Origin: Opitutia bacterium UBA4506
GTDB lineage: Bacteria > Verrucomicrobiota > Verrucomicrobiia > Opitutales > Puniceicoccaceae
NCBI GenBank assembly: GCA_002388665.1
Contig: DGMY01000034.1
Location: forward strand, 1 to 17,327
Direction of reading: 5' to 3'
DNA: 17,327 bases
The translations under genes and the position numbers were made by a program. This document shows, piece by piece, positions 1 through 5,772 of this stretch (position 1 is the stretch's first letter; each line of letters begins with the position of its first letter). Under the pieces are notes generated by a model. That model saw only the letters and a list, made by a program, of their open reading frames with translations, was not told the origin of the DNA and did not search any database.

Positions 1-15
1 GCGGCCTTTGGCCGC
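1..15. repeat. Short perfect palindrome at the window edge
   Basis: GCGGCC-TTT-GGCCGC is a perfect 6-bp inverted repeat with a 3-nt loop. It abuts the heptamer array that starts at 16. The window begins here, so the stem may be longer than seen. It could form a hairpin on either strand. No T-run follows it, so it is not a convincing intrinsic terminator. Confidence 0.6.
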
Positions 16-127
16 GGATATGGGATATGGGATATGGGATATGGGATATGGGATATGGGATATGGGATATGGGATATGGGATATGGGATATGGGATGCGG
101 GATATGGGAGTGTTGGATATGGATATG
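16..127. repeat. Heptanucleotide tandem repeat (GGATATG)n
   Basis: Eleven uninterrupted perfect copies of GGATATG run from 16 to 92. Degenerate copies follow: GGATGCG at 93-99, GGATATG at 100-106, GGAGTGT at 107-113, then two overlapping GGATATG copies at 115-127. The unit length of 7 is not a multiple of 3, so a copy-number change would shift any reading frame crossing it. The conceptual translation is a repeating MGYGIWD peptide that ends in unrelated sequence, so I do not treat it as a gene. It resembles in kind the short tandemly repeated heptamers (STRR) known from cyanobacteria. Confidence 0.9.
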
Positions 128-176
128 TATTTATCGTGCTGGGTTCCGTGGATGCCGGAGGTATCCGAGCTTGTAG

Positions 177-225
177 CCGGGGGTTGAGCGAAGCGATACC
201 CCCGGAGATCGGGCTTTGCCCGTTT
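177..225. repeat. REP-like pair of extragenic hairpins
   Basis: CCGGGGGT (177-184) and ACCCCCGG (198-205) form a perfect 8-bp stem around a 13-nt loop. A second hairpin follows at once: CGGGC (210-214), TTT, GCCCG (218-222), then TTT. The first stem is preceded by TGTAGCCGG, a 9-mer that recurs in two other intergenic regions (2946 and 9205). The second hairpin could act as a weak plus-strand terminator, but no plus-strand gene ends here. I favour a dispersed extragenic palindrome. Confidence 0.5.
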
Positions 226-316
226 AGCACGCTGAAGGTGTGCCAGCGATTTGCGGGTGTGAGGGAATTCCGTCGGGATTGGGGAAGGGAGGGAAGAACG
301 TTAAACTTTTAACGCT

Positions 317-480
317 GACCTCTGCCCTCTGCCCTCTGGACGGTGGGGCAGGGTGACGTTTGCTAAAGCTGCACGCTACGAAAGAATTGCTGCCCTCTGC
401 CCTCTGCCCTCTGATCTCTGACCTCTGCCCTTCTGTACCGTGGGACGCCGGATCGCTAGCTGAAGTATCGCGCTACGAAA
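317..480. repeat. CTCTGCC heptamer blocks in a duplicated ~90-bp unit
   Basis: Pyrimidine-rich heptamer copies (CTCTGCC and variants) occur at about 317-339 and again at about 389-434. After each block comes a degenerate stretch containing TGGG and GCTA, then the identical 10-mer CGCTACGAAA (374-383; 471-480). This looks like one composite unit present twice, with the second copy longer by extra heptamers. It contains no open reading frame of note. Its downstream end touches the stop codon of the minus-strand PepSY-like gene. Confidence 0.55.
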
Positions 481-482
481 TA

Positions 483-746
483 TTAGTCCATTTCGACATC
501 GAGAATGTCGCCTTCGGCCGATGTTTCGACTTCTAGCTTGATGTCCTTATATTTAATTTTGACCTCGTAGACGGTTTTGCCGTCCTCTTTCTCAGTCTCT
601 GCTGAGATCAATGTCGATTTTGGAAAGTACTCGTTCAGAGTGGATAGAACGGGTTCGGGAAGATCGGTCACTGGAACCGATTTTCCGGCATAGCTGACGG
701 CGGTCAGAAGGAGTCCGAGGGCGATGCTAAATAGTGCTTTCTTCAT
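483..746 (-). CDS. Small secreted PepSY-like (DUF2874-type) protein
   Basis: This 87-residue protein begins with a typical Sec signal peptide: MKKALF, a hydrophobic stretch to about residue 18, and a likely cleavage after SYA at residue 20. The mature part has the pattern of PepSY-like domains of the PF11396/PF13670 kind. A xVPVTDLPEPV start leads to a helix with FPKS near 41-44, then KTVYEVKIKYKDIKLEVE (57-74), then a final strand around GDILDVEMD. The related family is annotated as putative beta-lactamase-inhibitor-like or PepSY-like periplasmic proteins, whose function is largely unknown. A TTG codon at 782 would add 12 residues, but the ATG at 746 places the signal peptide at the N-terminus. 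No Shine-Dalgarno sequence is visible. The gene stands alone, with a 136-bp gap to its upstream neighbour. The fold call is fairly good; the role is unknown. Confidence 0.72.
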   Translation of the reverse strand: MKKALFSIALGLLLTAVSYAGKSVPVTDLPEPVLSTLNEYFPKSTLISAETEKEDGKTVYEVKIKYKDIKLEVETSAEGDILDVEMD

Positions 747-792
747 GATGGGAGATATTTGGGATCGGCGGGCGGTTTTCAAGAGCGGAGTT

Positions 793-837
793 GTGGGAAG
801 GTGGGACAGTGGGAAGGTTAGAAGGTGGGAAGGTTAG
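793..837. repeat. Purine-rich short direct repeats (GTGGGAAGG)
   Basis: GTGGGAAGGT (793-802) is followed by the variant GTGGGACAGT (801-810). Two exact copies of GTGGGAAGGTTAG follow at 809-821 and 825-837, 16 bases apart. The stretch lies upstream of the PepSY-like gene and downstream of the membrane-protein gene. It is the third low-complexity tract in the first 850 bases. No known element is recognised. Confidence 0.6.
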
Positions 838-882
838 GCAGTGAAGCTGAGGGGCAGTTTTTGTGCTACTGATTCTGGATGG

Positions 883-1548
883 CTATCGATATTTTCTTCT
901 CGTGTATACGATGCAGGCGAATGCTATTAGGACTGGGATTATGGCGAAGATAGAGAGGTAGGTGATGGTCATGAGGATCATGTATGAGCTGTTTTCGGGG
1001 TTTGCTTCTCGAAAACCTGCCATGACGTCGAAGACTACTTTGTGCAAGTTGAGTGAGGTGAGACCTGCCACGATTGCCATTAGTGGGACCAGCGATGTGA
1101 TTACTGCTGTCAGCCAGCGCATGGGTCCGATTAGTTGGGTGAACCTAACCAATAGCCCAACCCGCCAGAGGGCTACTATGGCCAGGAATCTTGCGTTGAC
1201 TGTTGTGGCGGTTTCGATGGTTGAAAATTGTTCGATCGGAATGGCGTATAGGATGGCGGGGAATGACGTAAGTGAAACAAAGGTGAGCATTCGAAAATAC
1301 GTCAGATGTGAAGAACCCGCCGCCCAGATGAAGAACATGAGGAGCGCGCTCAATACAAATACGTAGATGACGGAACCTAGCCCCAGGTGCTGGAATAGGC
1401 TGGCGTTGGGTGAATCCCAGTATCGACCCATACCGGCGATCCAGGTTCCAAAGAGTCCGAACACGAGATGCGGCCACCGGAAGGATTGGATGTCCTCCAG
1501 TGTGAACCGGAACAAAAGGATTCTTGCCGTCAGCTTAAGAAGATTCAT
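883..1548 (-). CDS. Polytopic membrane protein, possibly Yip1-like
   Basis: A 221-residue integral membrane protein of about five to six hydrophobic segments, near residues 27-41, 57-76, 86-104, 119-139, 146-166 and 190-214. It ends in a basic tail (TRRKYR). Its general shape (a hydrophilic start, then closely spaced helices with Pro and aromatic residues at their ends) recalls bacterial Yip1-domain proteins, but I see no diagnostic motif, so the family is tentative. The start codon overlaps the stop codon of the upstream radical SAM gene as ATGA (1545-1548). The two genes are therefore probably translationally coupled and may act together. A membrane partner could anchor the enzyme or handle a lipid-like product; that is inference. 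No catalytic residues are recognisable. Confidence 0.7.
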   Translation of the reverse strand: MNLLKLTARILLFRFTLEDIQSFRWPHLVFGLFGTWIAGMGRYWDSPNASLFQHLGLGSVIYVFVLSALLMFFIWAAGSSHLTYFRMLTFVSLTSFPAILYAIPIEQFSTIETATTVNARFLAIVALWRVGLLVRFTQLIGPMRWLTAVITSLVPLMAIVAGLTSLNLHKVVFDVMAGFREANPENSSYMILMTITYLSIFAIIPVLIAFACIVYTRRKYR

Positions 1549-2891
1549 TGGCTTTTTGGGTGTTCGAGGTCTCGCCTTGAGTGGCGCATTGTAGCGAATG
1601 CTCGCTTGCGGGAGCGGGTGGCGGCGGGATTGTAGAGTTCCTTCATTAGAGAATGGAAGCCGCTTCTCAGGGTGTTTGCGCTCATTCGTTTGGGCTCAAA
1701 GGTGAGATCGAAGAGAGTGCACTCATCCCAGTAAACCTCTTTGAATAGCCGATTTTCCTCTTTCAGTTGCTGGTAGAGCCGCGTGTTTGGAAATGGAGTG
1801 AGTAGTGTGATCTGTACTTCGGATAGTTGACTGGATTCAACAAAATTCAGGGTCTCCTCAAAGACTCCCGGATCGTCGCTATCGTGTCCGAGTATGAAGC
1901 AACCATTCACGGAGATGCCGTACGACTGAATTCTGAGGATACTTTCGCGATAGCGATCAAATCGCTTCGATTTCCAGTTTGAACGGTCAATATTCTGCAG
2001 GGACAGACCATTGACGGATTCGAATCCGATTAGGATTTGGACGCAGCCGGATCCCGCCAGAAGTTTTAGCAGCTCGGGACTGTCTGCAATTGAGATATCT
2101 GCTTCAGTGAACCACTTGAACGGAGTCTCCGACAAGGCATTCACTAATTCCAGGGACCACCTTTTGTCGATGAACGTGTTGTCATCGGCCAGTTCAATAA
2201 ACGCGGTGGGCCAGATTTGGTGGATGGCATCGAGCTCCTTTTTAATCTGATCGATGGGCTTTTTCTTAAAAGTGCTGATTGTTTTCGACGCGGCGCAAAA
2301 TGAACAATCCAATGGACATCCTCTCGTCGTTTGGAGAGTGAGCCGGTTGTAGTTTCGAATATCCAATAGATCATACCGCGGGACGCGGGCGCCTGAAATA
2401 TCAAAGGCCAAGGCCGGTTCAGCCAATGAGCTGTAGAACGGCGACATACGTCCATTTTCCCAGTCTTGAAGGCATTGGAAGATGGCATGTTCTCCTTCTC
2501 CCTGGAGAACCGAGTCTGCGTGTTGCATCGCCTCCTGGGGTAGTGCAGAAACATGAAGGCCTCCAAGAATTACCGTGTAGTCCTTGGCCCGCAGTTGATC
2601 AGATAACTTGTATGCTTCGAATATTCGGGCACTCAGCGAGGAGATGGCTACTATGTCGAAAGTACTTTGGGTGATCTGTTGGTGGGCTTCCTCGATCGGC
2701 CCGGGGCATTCAATATATGAACACTCCCAATTCTTTGGAACGTGGGAGGCGAGGGTCAGTAGTCCCAAGGAAGGAAGGCTAGCGATGACCTCGCTTCGTT
2801 CTACGAAGCCCGGGAGGGTGAGCCCAAACTCGGCCAGATCCCGATCTTTGACCCGGACCCCGCTCATCGCAACCAGGGCAATTTTAGGCAT
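1545..2891 (-). CDS. B12-binding radical SAM enzyme (class B / BchE-like)
   Basis: This 448-residue protein has a cobalamin-binding-like N-terminal domain and a radical SAM core. The B12-like part includes FDIVAISSLS near 78-87, GGLHVSALPQE at 110-120 and GEGE at 131-134. The cluster motif is RGCPLDCSFC, with C192, C196 and C199 in the CX3CX2C spacing that ligates the [4Fe-4S] cluster. LADDNTF (234-240) and IGFESV near 288-293 are further typical core motifs. The C-terminal stretch after 'TPFPNTRLYQQL' resembles the DUF4070 extension of enzymes such as the hopanoid methylases. Members methylate or rearrange unactivated carbons in tetrapyrroles, lipids and natural products; the substrate here cannot be read from sequence. 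The gene is coupled to the downstream membrane protein by a 4-bp overlap. No Shine-Dalgarno sequence is seen; the ATG is supported by domain completeness. Confidence 0.88.
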   Translation of the reverse strand: MPKIALVAMSGVRVKDRDLAEFGLTLPGFVERSEVIASLPSLGLLTLASHVPKNWECSYIECPGPIEEAHQQITQSTFDIVAISSLSARIFEAYKLSDQLRAKDYTVILGGLHVSALPQEAMQHADSVLQGEGEHAIFQCLQDWENGRMSPFYSSLAEPALAFDISGARVPRYDLLDIRNYNRLTLQTTRGCPLDCSFCAASKTISTFKKKPIDQIKKELDAIHQIWPTAFIELADDNTFIDKRWSLELVNALSETPFKWFTEADISIADSPELLKLLAGSGCVQILIGFESVNGLSLQNIDRSNWKSKRFDRYRESILRIQSYGISVNGCFILGHDSDDPGVFEETLNFVESSQLSEVQITLLTPFPNTRLYQQLKEENRLFKEVYWDECTLFDLTFEPKRMSANTLRSGFHSLMKELYNPAATRSRKRAFATMRHSRRDLEHPKSQ

Positions 2892-2905
2892 TGTAAACGG
2901 CGGGT

Positions 2906-2950
2906 ATAGTCATCGTAGAGCTGACTATTTTGCTACAGTAGCACTGTAGC
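2906..2950. promoter_or_regulatory. Two adjacent inverted repeats between feo cluster and radical SAM gene
   Basis: ATAGTCA (2906-2912) and TGACTAT (2922-2928) form a perfect 7-bp inverted repeat around 9 nt. Just beyond lies GCTACAGT-AGC-ACTGTAGC (2932-2950), a perfect 8-bp palindrome with a 3-nt loop. Both sit in the 71-bp gap upstream of the radical SAM gene and downstream of the feo cluster. Neither is followed by a T-run in the minus direction, so a standard intrinsic terminator is unlikely. Operators for the downstream gene, an attenuator, or an extragenic repeat (the second ends in TGTAGCCGG) are all possible. Confidence 0.5.
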
Positions 2951-2962
2951 CGGTGCAATCCT

Positions 2963-3118
2963 TTAGGAAGGAAATTTGGTCTTTGAGGTGGGGCAATTAC
3001 AGGAGGGGCTGCAACCGCCGCTTGGTGACTTGTTTCGCCGCTTCCACCGGATGAGGATGTAGGTAGAAGCCGCTAGGATGACGGCGGCGACGAGGAGGAT
3101 ATCGATCATCTGGTTCAT
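2963..3118 (-). CDS. FeoB-associated Cys-rich membrane protein
   Basis: A 51-residue protein that starts at the ATG at 3118, 12 bp after the feoB stop. It begins MNQMIDILLVAAVILAAS, a single hydrophobic segment (about residues 5-23). A basic stretch IRWKRRNK follows, then a short cysteine cluster CSPSCNC (C36, C40, C42), and it ends in TKFPS. That architecture (one TM, positive boundary, Cys cluster, about 50 residues) is the FeoB-associated Cys-rich membrane protein family (PF12669-type), usually found directly after feoB. FeoC is a different, soluble winged-helix protein and this is not it. The proposed role is to assist FeoB-mediated ferrous-iron transport, perhaps by handling iron at the cytoplasmic face; the family's function is not settled. 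Small size makes it easy to miss in annotation. Confidence 0.85.
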   Translation of the reverse strand: MNQMIDILLVAAVILAASTYILIRWKRRNKSPSGGCSPSCNCPTSKTKFPS

Positions 3119-3130
3119 GGGCTCGTTCAG

Positions 3131-5332
3131 TTAGAGAAGACTTCCCAGTTGATAGGTGAGTACTGCCGCGCCCCAAGCGAGGACGGTCATGCCAATGAAG
3201 GATCCGGCGGCGTACCAACGATTCAGCTCTTTGGCGATCAGAGCGACTGTGGCCCCGCACTGTAGGCAGAGGCAGAAGAAGATCAGGACAGAGAAGACGA
3301 CCGGAAGGGTAAATATCGGCTGGCCGGCGTTGGAACCGGAGGACCAGGTCTCGGCAGCGATTTGGCTCCTTAGTCCCGAGGAATCTTCATCTACATCGGG
3401 TCCGAGTTGGTAGATGATGCCGAGGGTTGAGATGACGAGCTCCCGGGCGGGGAAACTGGAGAGAACCCCGACTGTTATCTTCCAGTCGAATCCTGCAGGT
3501 GCGAATACGGGTTGTGCCCATTGCCCGAAACGACCGAGATAGCTGTCGCGGAGGTAGGCGGCCGAGAGGTGGTTTTGGTAGTCGTCGTAGTAGGGACTGT
3601 CCTCGTCGCTGATGAGTTGGATTGCTTCGGAGGGAGTTACAGAGCTCTCTTGGACGATGGTCGCGAGATAGTTCTCGCGATGGCTTTCTTCAATCGATTC
3701 GTCTCGGGGGAAGTAGAGTAGTGCCCAGATCAATACCGAAAAGGCGAGGATGACGGTCCCGGCTCTGACGAGGAATTCCCGTCCGTTCTCCCACATTCTT
3801 AGAAGCAAATTCCGCATGTGAGGCACCTTATACTGTGGCATCTCGAGGATGAATGGAGACGATTCCAGGGGGGCGAAAAAGCGGTGTGCCACCCAAGCGA
3901 GAAATGCGGCGATGAAGAGACCGACGAAATGGAGAAGAAAAAGGGCCCATCCCGCTGCGGCTGCGCCATACCTTGGCTCGACGAAAGCACCAATGAATAG
4001 TACGTATACGGGGAGCCGCGCCGAGCAGCTCATGAACGGTGCCATCAGGATCGTTGCCGTCCGCGCCCAACGGCTTTCGAGGGTGCGGGCAGCCATGATC
4101 CCCGGAATGGCACAGGCGTAGCTGGACAGGAGCGGGACGAAGCTTTTACCGTTCAAACCGCACCAGCTCAGGGCTTTGTCCATCAGGAAGGCGGCTCGTG
4201 CCATGTATCCTGTATCCTCGAGAAGTCCGATGAAGAAGAATAGAACAAAAATTTGAGGGAGGAAGACGAGGACACCGCCCACACCCGCGATCATTCCATC
4301 CACGACCAAGCTTTCCAGCAGCGGAGTCGAGGACAGGAGCGGTCGAATAGCCTCCTGACTGACACCGGTGATGTATTCCAGCGCACCCATGACCGGCTCG
4401 GCCCATGTGTAGACCGATTGAAAGACGATCCACATCACGCCAACGAAAATCACGCTTCCCCAGAAACGGTGGAGAAGGAGGCGGTCGATCGACTCCGATG
4501 AGGCAGGTGATGAGGACTCCTTGTGGTCGATGACCTCGGCGAGAATTTCGCGAATCCGACTATACTGGATCAGTGCTTCGGCCGGCCCGGGATTCATCCC
4601 GGCGGCTGCTATCTGCTGCCGCCCTTCCCGAACGATACTCGCAATCGTATCCCGCTGAGTGGGCCAGTGATCGTAGAGCGCACTTCGGGGATCGAAGAGG
4701 AGACGCAGGGCCTCAGCAGGTCGTAGTCCATCGACGGCTTCGCAGAGATTGTTGATGGGCGGGATGACTTCGGGAATCCAGGTGGTGGGTCGTAGGAAAG
4801 AGGGCCTTTCCAGTTCCTGCCTTAGGGTCTTCTCCAGCTCGGCGAGACCTTCACCGGTTCGGGCGGATAGGGGAATCACCGGGACTCCGATCTGTTCCGC
4901 CAGTTTCTCACAATTGATTTGGAGGCCACGCTTTCGGGCAATGTCCCATTGATTCAAGACAACAATCATCGGGAGGTTGAAGTCCGCGGCCTGAAGAGTG
5001 AGAAATAGGTTTCGCTTCAGGTTGGTCGAATCCAGAACACAGATGAGTAGATCGAGCTCATCACGACCGGCGCGAGCGGTGAGAGCATCGAGTACCGCAC
5101 GTTCATCGGCTGTCGTCGCGGAAAGACTGTATGCGCCCGGGAGGTCGACGATCTCTACAGGTTCCCGACCGGAGTAGGCGGTACCCATCCGCTCCTCAAC
5201 CGTTATTCCGGGGTAATTTGCGATTCGCTGCCGCAGACCGGTAAGCCGGTTGAAGAGCGTTGATTTTCCGGTGTTGGGATTTCCGAGTAGGCCAACGCGC
5301 GCCGTTTTCTTGCGCTCAACCGCAATGACCAT
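3131..5332 (-). CDS. feoB: Ferrous iron transport protein B
   Basis: This 733-residue inner-membrane Fe(II) transporter has an N-terminal G domain. G1 is GNPNTGKST (17-25), the switch region is ANYPGITVEER, G3 is DLPG (63-66), G4 is NQWD (127-130) and G5 is SARTGEG. The polytopic transport domain follows; the conserved stretch CAIPGIMAARTLESR lies in it, and the protein ends in hydrophobic helices with the cysteine-containing FFCLCLQCGATVAL segment. I chose the ATG at 5332 because GGAGAAAG lies just upstream and the G domain starts at once. A longer frame reaches 5401 but only adds Arg/Ser-rich residues that overlap feoA. With this start, feoB overlaps the end of feoA by 17 bp, indicating translational coupling. 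Length is slightly below the approximately 770 residues of E. coli FeoB. Confidence 0.96.
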   Translation of the reverse strand: MVIAVERKKTARVGLLGNPNTGKSTLFNRLTGLRQRIANYPGITVEERMGTAYSGREPVEIVDLPGAYSLSATTADERAVLDALTARAGRDELDLLICVLDSTNLKRNLFLTLQAADFNLPMIVVLNQWDIARKRGLQINCEKLAEQIGVPVIPLSARTGEGLAELEKTLRQELERPSFLRPTTWIPEVIPPINNLCEAVDGLRPAEALRLLFDPRSALYDHWPTQRDTIASIVREGRQQIAAAGMNPGPAEALIQYSRIREILAEVIDHKESSSPASSESIDRLLLHRFWGSVIFVGVMWIVFQSVYTWAEPVMGALEYITGVSQEAIRPLLSSTPLLESLVVDGMIAGVGGVLVFLPQIFVLFFFIGLLEDTGYMARAAFLMDKALSWCGLNGKSFVPLLSSYACAIPGIMAARTLESRWARTATILMAPFMSCSARLPVYVLFIGAFVEPRYGAAAAGWALFLLHFVGLFIAAFLAWVAHRFFAPLESSPFILEMPQYKVPHMRNLLLRMWENGREFLVRAGTVILAFSVLIWALLYFPRDESIEESHRENYLATIVQESSVTPSEAIQLISDEDSPYYDDYQNHLSAAYLRDSYLGRFGQWAQPVFAPAGFDWKITVGVLSSFPARELVISTLGIIYQLGPDVDEDSSGLRSQIAAETWSSGSNAGQPIFTLPVVFSVLIFFCLCLQCGATVALIAKELNRWYAAGSFIGMTVLAWGAAVLTYQLGSLL

Positions 5333-5603
5333 CGGACTTTCTCCATTTTCCGATCTGGACCGCCTGGGCTTCGATCTTGCGTAGACCGATCCTCTGGCCA
5401 CCCAGATCGACAGCTATTGGATCACCAAGGGGGGCCACTCGGGCCAGACGAAGAATCTGTCCCGGAAGGAAGCCCAGATAGCTCAGGCGGACGGCCGAGG
5501 CGGACCGATGATCAACCGAGTGGATTTCGCACTCATACCCGAGCGGGAGTTGATCCAATGAACGCAATCCTTCCTCTTCTTTGGCTGCTTGGTAGGTTAC
5601 CAT
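5316..5603 (-). CDS. feoA: Ferrous iron transport protein A
   Basis: A 95-residue FeoA with an SH3-like fold. The core shows the family pattern: LDQLPLGYECEI near the start, then RLSYLGFLPGQILRLARVAP, then GDPIAVDLGGQRIGLRKIEA near the end. FeoA is a small cytoplasmic protein that supports FeoB-dependent Fe(II) uptake. The N-terminal 12 residues (MVTYQAAKEEEG) are more polar than in many FeoA proteins, and the C-terminal 15 or so overlap the feoB start region. It is the first gene of the feoA-feoB-small-protein cluster. A Fur-box-like palindrome lies about 30 bp upstream, so iron repression is likely. No Shine-Dalgarno sequence precedes the ATG. Confidence 0.95.
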   Translation of the reverse strand: MVTYQAAKEEEGLRSLDQLPLGYECEIHSVDHRSASAVRLSYLGFLPGQILRLARVAPLGDPIAVDLGGQRIGLRKIEAQAVQIGKWRKSDGHCG

Positions 5604-5624
5604 AAGGATTAGAAGAATTAAAAG

Positions 5625-5644
5625 TGAGACTCATGATCAATCAT
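5625..5644 (-). promoter_or_regulatory. Candidate iron-responsive operator upstream of feoA
   Basis: TGAGACTCA (5625-5633, a 4-1-4 palindrome) overlaps ATGATCAATCAT (5633-5644, an ATGAT/ATCAT inverted repeat with a 2-base centre). The second resembles the ATGAT-A-ATCAT core of the Fur box, but the spacer is one base longer. It sits 22-41 bp upstream of the feoA start, a plausible repressor position. I could not identify convincing -35 and -10 elements around it. A DtxR/MntR-family protein is an alternative binder. Confidence 0.4.
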
Positions 5645-5729
5645 TTTTGCTAATGGTAATGGCGGTATTTGGAACCCTAATGTAGCGGATTAGAAACGAT
5701 ACTTCTCTCAGCTAAAGGGAAGGCGGGTC

Positions 5730-5748
5730 CGAAGGTGTGGCACCTTCG
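5730..5748. terminator. Hairpin downstream of the sugar kinase
   Basis: CGAAGGTG (5730-5737), TGG, CACCTTCG (5741-5748) is a perfect 8-bp stem with a 3-nt loop. It starts about 25 bp after the kinase stop codon in the minus direction, where a terminator would be expected. On the minus strand no T-run follows. On the plus strand ATTTT follows, but no gene converges from that side. It may be a Rho-assisted 3' end or an extragenic palindrome. Confidence 0.4.
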
Positions 5749-5772
5749 ATTTTGCGGATCATGCCAGACCGG

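Larger units (their letters stand above)
128..482. other. Intergenic repeat-rich region without a gene
   Basis: I see no credible coding sequence, RNA gene or clear promoter here. The region holds REP-like hairpins near 177-225 and two CTCTGCC-type heptamer blocks (about 317-339 and 389-434). Each block is followed by a TGGG-containing stretch and then the exact 10-mer CGCTACGAAA (374-383 and 471-480). The second 10-mer ends two bases before the stop codon of the PepSY-like gene. Confidence 0.7.

Noticed and set aside
1..127. CRISPR array
   Set aside because: The 7-bp units are contiguous with no spacers, and no cas gene is in the window.
34..312. Open frame encoding repeated MGYGIWD
   Set aside because: It is simply the heptamer array read in three frames in turn, followed by unrelated hairpin DNA. 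It has no ribosome binding site and no domain.
2997..3260. 87-residue Arg-rich frame downstream of feoB
   Set aside because: It overlaps both the end of feoB and the small Cys-rich gene in another frame, and its composition is typical of a shadow frame.
5333..5401. Longer N-terminus for feoB
   Set aside because: The added 23 residues are Arg/Ser-rich, overlap feoA, and the ATG at 5332 has a good ribosome binding site and leads straight into the G domain.
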